Assembly (NCBI RefSeq): GCF_030816015.1
Contig: NZ_JAUSXN010000001.1
Span: 5,456,001 to 5,520,000 of the forward strand
Length of the DNA: 64,000 bases
Origin: Pedobacter sp. W3I1
GTDB lineage: Bacteria > Bacteroidota > Bacteroidia > Sphingobacteriales > Sphingobacteriaceae
Direction: 5' to 3'
The stretch's first letter is position 1. Every line of letters begins with the position of its first letter. The position numbers were made by a program, and so were the translations under genes. Shown here one piece after another: positions 54,946-64,000 of this stretch. The notes beneath the pieces are model-generated. The model was not told the origin of the DNA, ran no database searches, and saw only the letters and a list, made by a program, of their open reading frames with translations.

Positions 54946-57222
54946 TTAATTTAAATCAAAACGGTCTAAATTCATTACTTTATTCCAGGTGGCTACAAAG
55001 TCTTTTACGAATTTGCCTTGTGCATCTGCACTTGCGTATACTTCTGCAATTGCTCTTAATTCTGCATTAGAACCGAATACAAGATCTGCACGGGTCGCCG
55101 TCCATTTTGGCTGACCAGTTAGGCGGCTGCTTCCGATATAAAGTTCTTTATCTTCTGCAACAGCTTTCCATGCGGTTTCCATATCTAATAAATTTATAAA
55201 GAAATCGTTGGTAAGCTGACCTGGTCTTGTAGTTAAGACACCGTTTTTAGAACCGTCGAAATTGGTATCCAGTGCACGCAAACCACCTACTAACACCGTT
55301 AATTCAGGTGCTGTTAAAGTAAGCAACTGGGCTTTATCAATCAGGAATTCTTCTGTAGAAACGGGAGATTTTGATTTACGGTAGTTACGGAAACCATCTG
55401 CAGCTGGCTCTAAATAACCAAAGGATCCTACATCGGTTTGTTCTTGCGAAGCATCCATCCGGCCTGGCGCAAAAGGTACTGTAACTGAATGTCCGGCGGT
55501 GGCGGCAGCTTTTTCTACTGCAGCAGCGCCCGCCAGTACAATTAAATCGGCTAAGGAAACTTTTTTGCCATCAAATTGTGCTGCATTAAATTCATTTTGA
55601 ATCCCCGCTAATACGCCCAATACTTTTTGTAATTGTAGGGGATTGTTAACAGCCCAATCTTTTTGTGGTGCCAAACGGATCCGTGCACCATTAGCGCCAC
55701 CGCGCTTATCAGAACCACGGAAGGTTGAAGCCGAAGCCCAGGCGGTAGCCACCAGTTCGGCCACACTCAATCCTGAAGCCAATACTTTTGCTTTTAATGC
55801 GGCAATATCACTTTCGTTGATCAATGCATGGTTAACGGCAGGTATTGGATCTTGCCAAAGCAATTCTTCCTGTGGCACATCTGGTCCCAGGTAACGCGCC
55901 AAAGGCCCCATATCGCGATGCGTTAATTTAAACCATGCCCTTGCAAATGCATCAGCAAACTGATCAGGGTTTTCTAAGAAACGTCTCGATATTTTTTCAT
56001 AAGCCGGGTCGAATCTTAAAGAAAGATCGGTGGTCAGCATCGTTGGCAGGTGTTTTTTTGATCCATCAAATGCATCAGGAATAATGGCGGCTGCATTTAC
56101 AGCTGTCCACTGATGTGCACCCGCAGGGCTTTTCGATAATACCCATTCAAATCCAAACAAGTTTTCGAAAAAATTATTGCTCCATTGCGTTGGTGTTGTG
56201 GTCCAGGTGACTTCTAATCCACTTGTAATCGTATCAGCACCTTTGCCAGAAGCATAACTATTGTTCCATCCCAAACCCTGGTTTTCGATACCAGCGGCTT
56301 CAGGCTCTTTGCCTACATGATCCGCTGAAGCTGCGCCATGGGTTTTACCAAAGGTGTGCCCACCCGCAATTAATGCCACAGTTTCTTCATCATCCATGGC
56401 CATGCGACCAAAAGTATCGCGGATATCTTTAGCGGCAAGAATCGGATCCGGGTTTCCGTCCGGTCCCTCTGGGTTTACATATATTAATCCCATCTGCACT
56501 GCTGCAAGTGGTTTTTCCAAATTACGGGAGTGCACATCGCCATCGGCATCATCATCGGTAACCACTACACCATGTGCTTTATCTACTCCGTCAGATCCGT
56601 GTGCATAACGAAGATCGCCACCCAACCAGGTTGTTTCTGAGCCCCAATATACCGATTCATCAGCCTCCCAAACATCTTCGCGCCCACCGGCAAAGCCAAA
56701 GGTTTTAAAACCCATCGATTCTAAGGCAATATTACCGGTTAAGATCATTAAATCTGCCCACGAAATTTTGCGCCCGTATTTTTGTTTAATTGGCCAAAGT
56801 AATCTGCGAGCTTTATCCAGACTCACATTGTCTGGCCAGCTGTTCAGCGGCGCAAAACGTTGTAATCCGGCACCAGCACCACCACGGCCATCGCCCACTC
56901 TGTAGGTTCCGGCACTGTGCCATGCCATCCGGATAAATAAACCTCCATAGTGACCAAAATCTGCCGGCCACCAATCTTGCGAATCGGTCATCAGCGCATG
57001 AAGATCTGCTTTTAATGCTGCTAAATCTAAACTTTTAAAAGCTTCGGCATAACTAAATTCAACATCCATTGGGTTGGATAAGCTGGAATGCTGGCGTAAA
57101 ATACTCAACTTTAACTGCTTGGGCCACCAGTCGCCATTTCTGGTACCACCACCACCTACATTACTCTTCATGCTGCCGTTATGAAACGGACATTTGCTAA
57201 TATCGTTCGATTCTTTTTCCAT
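54946..57222 (-). CDS. katG: Catalase-peroxidase KatG
   Basis: This bifunctional heme enzyme of 758 residues degrades hydrogen peroxide. The active-site motif FIRMAWHSAGTYR gives Arg98, Trp101 and His102. The partner residues of the Met-Tyr-Trp adduct are Tyr248 (MGLIYVNPEGP) and Met274 (FGRMAMDDEE), and the proximal heme ligand is His289 in AGGHTFGKTH. The C-terminal half repeats the peroxidase fold without heme, as usual. There is no signal peptide, so it is cytosolic. It is a single gene with its own terminator. No OxyR or PerR gene is adjacent, and I see no reliable binding site. Confidence 0.98.
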   Translation of the reverse strand: MEKESNDISKCPFHNGSMKSNVGGGGTRNGDWWPKQLKLSILRQHSSLSNPMDVEFSYAEAFKSLDLAALKADLHALMTDSQDWWPADFGHYGGLFIRMAWHSAGTYRVGDGRGGAGAGLQRFAPLNSWPDNVSLDKARRLLWPIKQKYGRKISWADLMILTGNIALESMGFKTFGFAGGREDVWEADESVYWGSETTWLGGDLRYAHGSDGVDKAHGVVVTDDDADGDVHSRNLEKPLAAVQMGLIYVNPEGPDGNPDPILAAKDIRDTFGRMAMDDEETVALIAGGHTFGKTHGAASADHVGKEPEAAGIENQGLGWNNSYASGKGADTITSGLEVTWTTTPTQWSNNFFENLFGFEWVLSKSPAGAHQWTAVNAAAIIPDAFDGSKKHLPTMLTTDLSLRFDPAYEKISRRFLENPDQFADAFARAWFKLTHRDMGPLARYLGPDVPQEELLWQDPIPAVNHALINESDIAALKAKVLASGLSVAELVATAWASASTFRGSDKRGGANGARIRLAPQKDWAVNNPLQLQKVLGVLAGIQNEFNAAQFDGKKVSLADLIVLAGAAAVEKAAATAGHSVTVPFAPGRMDASQEQTDVGSFGYLEPAADGFRNYRKSKSPVSTEEFLIDKAQLLTLTAPELTVLVGGLRALDTNFDGSKNGVLTTRPGQLTNDFFINLLDMETAWKAVAEDKELYIGSSRLTGQPKWTATRADLVFGSNAELRAIAEVYASADAQGKFVKDFVATWNKVMNLDRFDLN

Positions 57223-57475
57223 ATATCAATTTGTTAGTAAAATCCGATCCGTTGTTAAAACTTTATCAGATTATTATAAATTTAGAGAATTGAAAGAACT
57301 AATCACAATCATTTAATTCTATAATGGAATAGTTAGAATCTATTACTATGCTATATCAGCAATTTAGGAGGATGCCAGGGCTTTGATTCATAAAATTTAA
57401 CCTTATGTTAACCCTTCCTTAAAATAAAAAAGCTCCATTAAGTATTTAACTTGGGGTATGATGAAACTGGCTTTC
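57223..57475. other. Gene-free spacer between katG and the kinase gene
   Basis: This spacer is A/T-rich. A weak imperfect hairpin near 57431-57455 lies after the kinase stop codon, but without a clean stem or T-run. Nothing else is seen. Confidence 0.4.
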
Positions 57476-58861
57476 TCAGAATATTCCCAGAAATTTCTTT
57501 TTCTTTCCGCTCTTTTTCCTGGCTTTTTCCGTTTCTTTTACTTGCTGCGTCCATTGCATTTTTGCTTTCCGGATACTGTCTTCCCTTGCTGTTTGCAGCG
57601 CTTGTCTGTATTGCTGATTTGCGATTTCAAATGGCGACCGGTATGGGGTTGCCGGCAAGGCGGTAAGAACATTGTTTTCTGTCTTAGTTAAGCTGTAAAC
57701 TACAAAGGCAACAACTAAGGTGCAGGCGGCAGCGTAGCCTAAAAAAGCCTTTCTTGGCGCATGAATGTAATTTTCCTGGTGATATTCACCAGTCGAAATA
57801 TTGTATTTTATTCCAGCCTTCAGGGCCAGGGGTTTTAATGTGGCCAGCTCTTTTTCAAGTTTTTCGTTCTTTTGCTGTGTCTCAGCATATAAGGCGCCAT
57901 AATGGAAGGCTTCATTGGGTATGGTGTTTTCTGTGCGCCCAATGTCTTGTGATGCAGACAATAGCCCGGCAGTAACTGCCTTCTGCAGTTCCATTCCATT
58001 GGCATACCGTTCAACTGGATTCTTTTGCAGGCATCGCCCGATCAGCTCGATCAACCAGTGGGGTACCTGCATTTCCGTATGCAGAATATCGTCCTGAAAG
58101 GTATTTTCCAGATTGCTTTTACGCAGTAACATGGCATCCGGGATTTCCTTTTCAAGATGTGATATCATGACCGTATTGCGGGCGGTATCACCTCCCCCTT
58201 CGAGTGGAAAAGGAACCTGCCCGGCCAGGAGTTCATACAGAATGATACCGTAACTATAAATGTCTGTCTGTAGCAGCATTTTTCCTTCATGCTGTTCCGG
58301 TGCCATAAATTCTACTGCCCCGGCATGGCGAATGCTTGTTCTGCGCTGCTCTTCACTCATAATGGCCAGGCCAAAATCCAATAGCACGTAATTGGCGGTC
58401 TGCATATTGTACTTTACATTATTGCTTTTAACATCGCCATGTTTAACCCCAAACTGATGACAGTGTGCAAGTGCTGCAGCCAGTTGTTCCGCAACTTTCA
58501 ACAGTTCTTTAACGGTGAAAACTTTTTGATGCGGAGGCAATAGCAGTTCGCTAAGTTCGGGGCCTTCGATGTATTCCATTTCTATATAAGGAAAGGATCC
58601 GCTATCGGTGATCCCCGAACTGAGTATCTTCACCACATTCGGGCTGGGATGGGTATTTACCTGCTGCAGCTTATTCACTTCATTGAGAAAATTCCGGTAG
58701 TTTTTATCGGTCTCATCTTCCACGTAGATCGGTGTAGGAATAAGTTTGATGGCAGAATAAACCGGCCCCATGCGCATTCCCTTGTAAACAGATCCCTGCC
58801 CACCGGTTTTTAATGCGCCCAGGTTTTGTAGCCCTTCTGCAATTGTAAAAATTTTACTCAT
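57476..58861 (-). CDS. Membrane-anchored Ser/Thr protein kinase (Hanks type, non-RD)
   Basis: This 461-residue kinase has the whole catalytic domain at residues of about 10-300. The Gly-rich loop is TGGQGSVYKG, with catalytic Lys39 and Glu61, the loop HGDVKSNNVKYN (Asp143, Asn148), DFG at 162-164 and APE at 187-189. The usual HRD is HGD, so it is a non-RD kinase and may not rely on activation-loop phosphorylation. A single membrane helix at about 372-391 leads to a C-terminal region ending in a Lys-rich tail, without PASTA repeats. The start overlaps the stop of the FHA gene by 8 nt. It lies in a gene string with FHA and SEDS-PBP genes, so control of peptidoglycan synthesis is the natural inference. 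Confidence 0.93.
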   Translation of the reverse strand: MSKIFTIAEGLQNLGALKTGGQGSVYKGMRMGPVYSAIKLIPTPIYVEDETDKNYRNFLNEVNKLQQVNTHPSPNVVKILSSGITDSGSFPYIEMEYIEGPELSELLLPPHQKVFTVKELLKVAEQLAAALAHCHQFGVKHGDVKSNNVKYNMQTANYVLLDFGLAIMSEEQRRTSIRHAGAVEFMAPEQHEGKMLLQTDIYSYGIILYELLAGQVPFPLEGGGDTARNTVMISHLEKEIPDAMLLRKSNLENTFQDDILHTEMQVPHWLIELIGRCLQKNPVERYANGMELQKAVTAGLLSASQDIGRTENTIPNEAFHYGALYAETQQKNEKLEKELATLKPLALKAGIKYNISTGEYHQENYIHAPRKAFLGYAAACTLVVAFVVYSLTKTENNVLTALPATPYRSPFEIANQQYRQALQTAREDSIRKAKMQWTQQVKETEKARKKSGKKKKFLGIF

Positions 58862-59654
58862 GATGCTGCGGCTTAAAACTAAACTCCAATACGACCGATT
58901 CTCCTAAAATAATCTGATCTCCCTCGGCTAATTCCTGCCCGATCTGGGTAGCATGGAGTTTTACTGTCTTTTCGGTAAGCGCTGAACGCAGTTTAACCTT
59001 ATTGCGGGGTGGTATTCCACCTTCATCTGCAAAGATTACAAATTTGGCTATGCTGGCATCCCATTCGATGTGCGCATGCTGTCTGCTGATGTACTTATTT
59101 CGTTCATCATCACTTTCTGATGGGAATGCAATGTGGTTGGTGCGAAAATAACCTTCATCAGACTGTGCCTTTTCATCTCTGCCGATATTGTATTTTCCAC
59201 CCGCTGAAGTTATTTCGTAGACTGGCTGTAAAGTCTTGCCGCTAAGTGCTTTCAGGTAGGCTTTTGCCTGTTGCTTAACAAAATGGGTTTTGGTTTTCAC
59301 CAACAGGGCTACCGGCAGCTGCTGCATTTCTACCGCGTCGTCCGGAAAAGCTTCATCGAAAGCAACTGTGAGCGACCAGCCCGAGGGCAGATCCAGGGAA
59401 TAGTCATCGCTGGTGCGTTGTATCTCATTTTTTAATTGATCGGGATCCTCGGTAAACACGGCAGCTTCATACACATGGCGCTCCGCAGGGCTGCAGTGGA
59501 TAAAAATACCCAAACCTTTGATATTTGCGCCTTCCCCGCCCTCCGCTTTTTGTAATTCCTGTTTTACAAATTGTAGTAATGCGTGCCTGATTCCCTTCAC
59601 ATCATCGGGATGTTCCCCACTTGCGCTTTTGAAGAGGTCGAATATCATTTTCAT
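58854..59654 (-). CDS. FHA-domain protein
   Basis: This 266-residue soluble protein ends in an FHA phosphothreonine-binding domain. GRD is at residues 158-160, YISRQHAHIEWD at 188-199 holds the Ser-x-x-His core, and the final strands are GDQIILGESVVLEFSF. The N-terminal 140 residues are unassigned and rich in charged helices (HALLQFVKQELQKAEGGEGA). It lies upstream of the kinase gene with an 8-nt overlap and is expected to bind phosphorylated targets of that kinase, perhaps the kinase itself. It recalls mycobacterial FhaA in layout (unknown N-terminal domain, C-terminal FHA), but I cannot call it an orthologue. Confidence 0.9.
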   Translation of the reverse strand: MKMIFDLFKSASGEHPDDVKGIRHALLQFVKQELQKAEGGEGANIKGLGIFIHCSPAERHVYEAAVFTEDPDQLKNEIQRTSDDYSLDLPSGWSLTVAFDEAFPDDAVEMQQLPVALLVKTKTHFVKQQAKAYLKALSGKTLQPVYEITSAGGKYNIGRDEKAQSDEGYFRTNHIAFPSESDDERNKYISRQHAHIEWDASIAKFVIFADEGGIPPRNKVKLRSALTEKTVKLHATQIGQELAEGDQIILGESVVLEFSFKPQHHE

Positions 59655-59761
59655 CTGTATATTTTGTTAGTGCTTTGCTATTGTATTTTAAATCATGTTG
59701 ATGTTCCCAATTGTGGTGAAGCCACACCATCTATAGATTTGAGTTAAAATGCTTCATCCCT

Positions 59762-62700
59762 TCAATTAAGTTCCGGTACAGGTGCATTGTTATCCGTTTT
59801 GGCCGATGGCACAATACTTTTGATATAGCCGCCCTCTTTTAAAAACGGGATTACATGTCTGCCGGCCAATCGTACAGCGTCCGATGATCCTTTGGTCGCC
59901 TCAATTCGTATACAGACTACAACATGACCATTGCCCGTTGCAGTCGGTGCAAAAAATACATACCAGCCATCATTAATCTGCTGTTTCTTCCAGATCCGCT
60001 CCGGCGTACCTGTTTTACCGGCAACGGCCAGTCCAAGCGTTTGCGCTTTTGGACTGCTTTGTTTGATCATATACTCCTGCATCAGCCTGGCGTATACCGG
60101 ATTGTTTACCAATTTCGTACCAGTTTTTATCGCCTGTGGCTGATCGCTTACTTTAAGTACAAACCTGTTTGCAATCATGTTTCCGTTATTTGCAATCCCG
60201 GCAGCCAATCTTGCCACTGCCGCTGGGGTTGCAATAAGTGCGCCCTGCCCCCAAGACATCCCCGAAATTCCCTTTGCCCTAGTCTTTCGGATATTGTTGG
60301 GATCATACTTTGGTTTGGTATTAAATTCGGTTCTGCGCCAAAGCTGTTTCCATTTTTCTTCCTGTGCTGCGTTTTCGCCGGGTTTATTGTAATAATATCC
60401 TCCGGCCCCATGCAGGAACATGCCTGTTTTTAAGTACAGTTCGCCCATGTTTTCCTGCAGCTGCTCCTGGTTTGCAAGTTTGATGAAATAGACGTTGTTG
60501 GATTTCACCACCGCCCGTTCCAGATCGATCCATCCCGTTTCATCCGGCTCGATACCTTTTGTTCGGATACGCTCCCAGGAGGCCACCTGGTATTTTTTTT
60601 CGGCAGCGGCCATGCCCAGTTTATTGAAGGATGCCATGGCGGTAATCAGCTTAGCGGTTGAGCCTGGCTGTGTGAAATTAGTAAAGCCAAGGTCTGCGGT
60701 CGTTGTCCACCCCGAAAGCTGGTTCTGTTCTGCATTGGTCATGGTCAACCGTTCCCAATCATGTATGGGTGGCAGCGGATATACGGCTGAAGTAAGGACA
60801 TCACCAGAACCTGCTTCCATGATCACTACAGAAACGCGGTTATCCGATAGTGATGTATCCCGGGCAATTGACTTTTGTATTTTGGTCTGCAGGCCGGCAT
60901 CTATTGTTAACTGTACATCGCGGTTTTTATTTTTAAAATCTTCTACTTCTTTACTGCTGATTCCGGCAAGGAGTAAGGGAGAAAGTGCAGCGTAATCTTT
61001 TTTAACGACCGTCATTTCCTTCACTCCCCGTGCAAGGAAACGGTTTTCGCTATATCGCTTGGCAAGTACGGTAAAGCTCTTTACAGGCAGTTTAAAGCCG
61101 CGGAGTTCGGCTGCGTGTTCATAATCTGCAAAATAGCCGTTAACACTTCCGTTAAATATGCCTGAATTGGCATCGCCTGTCCAAAAAAACAGTTGTTCTT
61201 CGAAAGGATAATACCGGTCTAAACGCTGATGTACCGCAGAATCGAGATTGTAATTCGGGATACCTGCACCAATGAGCTTAAAGTGTTGCGCCCTCACACT
61301 GTCAACGTTGCTGGTTGCCATTAAAATCCCCTTGCGGTCGTGTATGGTTCCGGCTTTTAAACGGCTCATCAATATTGCGATACGGGGATTGTAACTGAAC
61401 ATTCTCGCGCCGCTACGGTCGGCTACCAGGGCCGGCTGTACAACCCATTTCCGGTTGTTCAGCACATAACCCGCTACATTAGCGCCTAATAAAAGGATGC
61501 CCAAACAGGCAGCAATTAAGGCCGGCACCAGGTTTTTGTCCTGCGCTTTGGCGATATACTGCATTTGTACTTCGCTGCCCCTGACAGCAGATACCGACAT
61601 TAAAAATCCGGCGGCTAAAAAATTGAGTACAAGTGATGATCCCCCATAACTTTGAAAGGGTAAGGATACCCCCGATAGCGGTAGCGCTCCCGTAGAACCG
61701 CCTGCGATGAGCAGGAACTGTACAAAGGTGGATACGCCGATCCCCGCACTTAAATAAAAGAGAAATGGTGATCCGGTCCTCCTTCCGATAATAATGGAGC
61801 GGTGCAGGTACAACAGGAACAGCAGGAAGATGCATAACATACCCGTTAATCCAAATTCTTCACCTATTGAAGGTAAGATCATATCGGTATGTGCTTCAGG
61901 AATGGTTTTGGCAAAGCCCTGGCCCACGCCCTGGCCGGTTGCGCCACCTGTAGACATGGCCCACAGGCCATTGGCCACCTGGTCGCCGCCATAAACCTCA
62001 TTGTTCCAGGCATCCTGCCAGATTGCTTTCCGATCTCCCAGGCGCTGTACCGGCCCGGGGAAGACGCGATCCAGATATGGAATCTGATCAATCGTTAAAA
62101 AAGCCGACATGATCACCAGCACCATAATGGCTGACTCACTGAGCTGCCTGCGCCCGAAAAACATCAGCGTACCAACCAAAAGCAAGGTAATTCCGGTGGA
62201 TATCCATATGTTTTCAAAAATCCATGAGGCCAATACGTACAACACGATAGCGCCTGCCATGAACATAAAATCGCCCCGGGAGAATGAGAATAGTACAATA
62301 AAGGTGAAACAAACCACCATCGCAGGACCAAGGTCTCCCAATATCAGAAATAACATGAGGGTCAACAATATGGCCAATAGGGCAAAGGAGAAAAATGACC
62401 ATCTTTTTTTCCAGCTCATATATTCACTGATCAGTTTCTCGTTTACGGCAAAAAATCCTGCCAGAAAAAAAATGATCAGATACTTCACCACTTCACTAGG
62501 CTGAAATCCGAACAGGTTTACCTTTACGCCACTTCCTTCCGGCCCGGTTCCAAACAGGATAGTGAGTGCCAGTAATCCAATGGCAGTAAAGGCCCAGGGC
62601 CAGCCGTTTGCGGCTGATTGGATGTTTTTAAATAACAGCAGGCGATAAACCCAGGTATCGGTATTGAAGCGGCGCAGTTTAATGCACAGCATCAATAAAA

Positions 62701-63865
62701 TGGCCCCGAAACCCATCAGCAGGTATAGAAGGGAATCTTTAGCTAAAAAACGGTCGCGCAGCGGATCCTGCAAACTCAGCAGCATCAGGAATGATATGCC
62801 CGTAAGCATCATCACTACAGGCAATATGACCTGATCGACCGTACTGAATTTCCATGACAGGATGAGGTGGAGCAGTAAAAATCCACCAATCAGGCTTCCG
62901 CAGATGATCATAAACCACTTGTTGAATTCTTCGGGTGTTCTGATGATCAGTGATTTTTCCTTTTTAAGGATATTGAAGTCCCTGGTAGAGAAAAGTTTTA
63001 TTGTATGTGGACGCTGTTCAAATGTGAAAACCGTATTTTCATCAAGGTCTTGTACGCCCTTTGAGGCGCCAAACTGAAAACCTGGTTTTAAAGGCAATAT
63101 CTTGAATGCCTGGTGGCCGGGCAGGTTGGCAAAAGTGAATTCTCCCGCAGTACCGGTACGGGCATAGGCGGTAAGCTGCAGTAATTTCCGTTTACCGGCC
63201 GTATCCAAAGTATAAACCTTTGTGATGCCATTTGCTTGTTCAGTTATATTTTTAATGGTTTCTGTCGGCTCGTCGTTGTAAATACTGTCCTGCGGCAAAA
63301 TCATTTCCAAACGGACCAGTACACCTGGCGCTGCCTTATTATTTTCTATGATCTTCCCACTGATACCATGCTCACCCAGGGCGAGATTTACCCTGGAGGG
63401 ATACGGACGGGGTTTATTTTGCTCCTGATCGAATTTAAGCGAATCATCACCCGTATAACCGAGCAATGCCCGTGATGCCAGCACCCTAGCTTTAAATGAT
63501 CTACCGCCTTTTGCAAAGGCCTCTTCTGCAGGTAAAAAGTACCTGCGTTTGTTCACTTCGCCGATGTTGTCGAGTTGCCGGGTATCAGGTGTTGCAGATG
63601 CAATGGTTTTTTCGATCAGATCAATGTCGCGCTGATCTTCGAAATAATAGCCTTTTTTAAGTAAGTTCGCGATATGTCCGGCAGGTTTTTCGGCATTCAG
63701 GTTGACCATCGTGCCAGCTTTTAAGCGTGGCGCAACTTCTGCAAATCTGGGCTGAATGATCGCGTATAACTGATAGAAGAAGAGCGCGAGAACGGTTGCG
63801 GTGGCTAATATGAAGATCCTTTCCTGAACCCGGCTCACTTTGGCAGTTCCTTTATTCTGTTCCAT
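59762..63865 (-). CDS. Fused SEDS glycosyltransferase (FtsW/RodA) and class B penicillin-binding transpeptidase
   Basis: This very large 1367-residue protein joins two peptidoglycan enzymes usually encoded separately. Residues 1-50 contain one membrane helix. Residues of about 150-280 resemble a periplasmic carboxypeptidase-regulatory-like domain. The SEDS part (about 315-770) has ten or so helices with FGFQPSEVVKYL (residues 452-463), GDLGPAMVV near 510 and AHTDMILPSIGEEFGLTG at 658-675. The transpeptidase part (about 840-1350) carries the active-site Ser1069 in GSTAK (Lys1072), SNN at 1122-1124 and KTG at 1284-1286. Together they should polymerise and cross-link peptidoglycan. The order SEDS-then-PBP and the extra N-terminal domain are unusual. 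It precedes the FHA and kinase genes on the same strand. Confidence 0.93.
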   Translation of the reverse strand: MEQNKGTAKVSRVQERIFILATATVLALFFYQLYAIIQPRFAEVAPRLKAGTMVNLNAEKPAGHIANLLKKGYYFEDQRDIDLIEKTIASATPDTRQLDNIGEVNKRRYFLPAEEAFAKGGRSFKARVLASRALLGYTGDDSLKFDQEQNKPRPYPSRVNLALGEHGISGKIIENNKAAPGVLVRLEMILPQDSIYNDEPTETIKNITEQANGITKVYTLDTAGKRKLLQLTAYARTGTAGEFTFANLPGHQAFKILPLKPGFQFGASKGVQDLDENTVFTFEQRPHTIKLFSTRDFNILKKEKSLIIRTPEEFNKWFMIICGSLIGGFLLLHLILSWKFSTVDQVILPVVMMLTGISFLMLLSLQDPLRDRFLAKDSLLYLLMGFGAILLMLCIKLRRFNTDTWVYRLLLFKNIQSAANGWPWAFTAIGLLALTILFGTGPEGSGVKVNLFGFQPSEVVKYLIIFFLAGFFAVNEKLISEYMSWKKRWSFFSFALLAILLTLMLFLILGDLGPAMVVCFTFIVLFSFSRGDFMFMAGAIVLYVLASWIFENIWISTGITLLLVGTLMFFGRRQLSESAIMVLVIMSAFLTIDQIPYLDRVFPGPVQRLGDRKAIWQDAWNNEVYGGDQVANGLWAMSTGGATGQGVGQGFAKTIPEAHTDMILPSIGEEFGLTGMLCIFLLFLLYLHRSIIIGRRTGSPFLFYLSAGIGVSTFVQFLLIAGGSTGALPLSGVSLPFQSYGGSSLVLNFLAAGFLMSVSAVRGSEVQMQYIAKAQDKNLVPALIAACLGILLLGANVAGYVLNNRKWVVQPALVADRSGARMFSYNPRIAILMSRLKAGTIHDRKGILMATSNVDSVRAQHFKLIGAGIPNYNLDSAVHQRLDRYYPFEEQLFFWTGDANSGIFNGSVNGYFADYEHAAELRGFKLPVKSFTVLAKRYSENRFLARGVKEMTVVKKDYAALSPLLLAGISSKEVEDFKNKNRDVQLTIDAGLQTKIQKSIARDTSLSDNRVSVVIMEAGSGDVLTSAVYPLPPIHDWERLTMTNAEQNQLSGWTTTADLGFTNFTQPGSTAKLITAMASFNKLGMAAAEKKYQVASWERIRTKGIEPDETGWIDLERAVVKSNNVYFIKLANQEQLQENMGELYLKTGMFLHGAGGYYYNKPGENAAQEEKWKQLWRRTEFNTKPKYDPNNIRKTRAKGISGMSWGQGALIATPAAVARLAAGIANNGNMIANRFVLKVSDQPQAIKTGTKLVNNPVYARLMQEYMIKQSSPKAQTLGLAVAGKTGTPERIWKKQQINDGWYVFFAPTATGNGHVVVCIRIEATKGSSDAVRLAGRHVIPFLKEGGYIKSIVPSAKTDNNAPVPELN

Positions 63866-64000
63866 TTTTTGAATCTGCGGTTTTAGGGGTATTATCTTTT
63901 AGTGGATTAAGCTTCATCAGTTCTGCATTTACCGGTTTCCGATCAGGAAAATGGATGCTGTTTTGTACAGGGATTAAACAATTGGTGAAAGTGACATTTT
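63852..64000 (-). CDS. 3' end of an unidentified gene upstream of the SEDS-PBP fusion (partial)
   Basis: The last 49 codons of a frame run in from the right edge and stop at TAA 63854-63852, overlapping the fusion gene start by 14 nt (ATG at 63865). The visible end includes CLIPVQNSIHFPDRKPVNAE followed by a polar, Lys-rich tail. Overlap and strand place it in the same gene string. The product cannot be named; an FHA, phosphatase or von Willebrand-type protein would be expected from such clusters. Confidence 0.6.
   Translation of the reverse strand, partial: NVTFTNCLIPVQNSIHFPDRKPVNAELMKLNPLKDNTPKTADSKNGTE

Noticed and set aside
54946..57222. katG considered as recently acquired because it stands alone
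   Set aside because: Nothing in its flanks (no repeats, no tRNA, no mobile genes) supports transfer; a single-gene arrangement is normal for katG.

Overview
The window reads as a chromosomal segment of a Bacteroidota bacterium, most likely a Pedobacter-like member of the Sphingobacteriaceae. The reasons are three SusC/SusD pairs, sigma-A promoters of the TTTG-N19-TAnnTTTG type, a 16S-tRNA-Ile-tRNA-Ala-23S-5S operon, A/T-rich spacers carrying many hairpin repeats, and protein families typical of the group (DUF2911, LytS/LytTR, SusD lipoproteins). Family placement is inference; no database was searched.

Layout. 0.1-4.6 kb: a hydroxyacid dehydrogenase, an AlkC-type alkylbase DNA glycosylase convergent with a Nudix hydrolase, a 63-aa small protein with its own terminator, and a DUF808 membrane protein. 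4.6-12.4 kb: a repeat-rich spacer, then a complete rRNA operon on the minus strand driven by three tandem consensus promoters, and a decayed IS110-type transposase. 12.6-19.1 kb: DUF2911 protein, methyltransferase, a sodium:solute symporter coupled to an unlisted 34-aa one-helix membrane peptide, a PIN toxin-antitoxin pair and a large secreted PIG-L deacetylase. 19.6-25.6 kb: an NtrC-type regulator, a short BtuF-like protein divergent from a family-5 solute-binding lipoprotein, and an S9 peptidase. 25.7-33.1 kb: a SusCD pair and an outer-membrane beta-barrel protein. 33.1-34.1 kb: gene-free, but holding a clear 489-bp MITE-like element with perfect 17-bp terminal inverted repeats and an 8-bp target duplication. 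34.1-38 kb: fatty acid desaturase, type II mannose-6-phosphate isomerase-like cupin, Mfa2/FimB-like lipoprotein and a PL14-like secreted lipoprotein. 38.1-50.2 kb: a LacI-family regulator and two SusCD pairs, a glycan-uptake-like locus without an obvious glycoside hydrolase. 50.9-57.2 kb: an unknown basic protein, a LytS/LytTR two-component pair followed by a beta-barrel protein, and catalase-peroxidase KatG.

57.5-64 kb: the most unusual gene set. A membrane-anchored Ser/Thr kinase, an FHA-domain protein and a 1367-residue fusion of a SEDS (FtsW/RodA) glycosyltransferase with a class B penicillin-binding transpeptidase form an overlapping minus-strand gene string that runs in from beyond the right edge. 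It resembles the actinobacterial pknAB-pbpA-rodA-fha cluster in content, but the polymerase and transpeptidase are one polypeptide.

Non-coding structure is abundant: degenerate sequence with a strict 7-nt period (dense in the rRNA spacers), long hairpin repeats, a duplicated 47-bp sequence, and candidate LacI operators.
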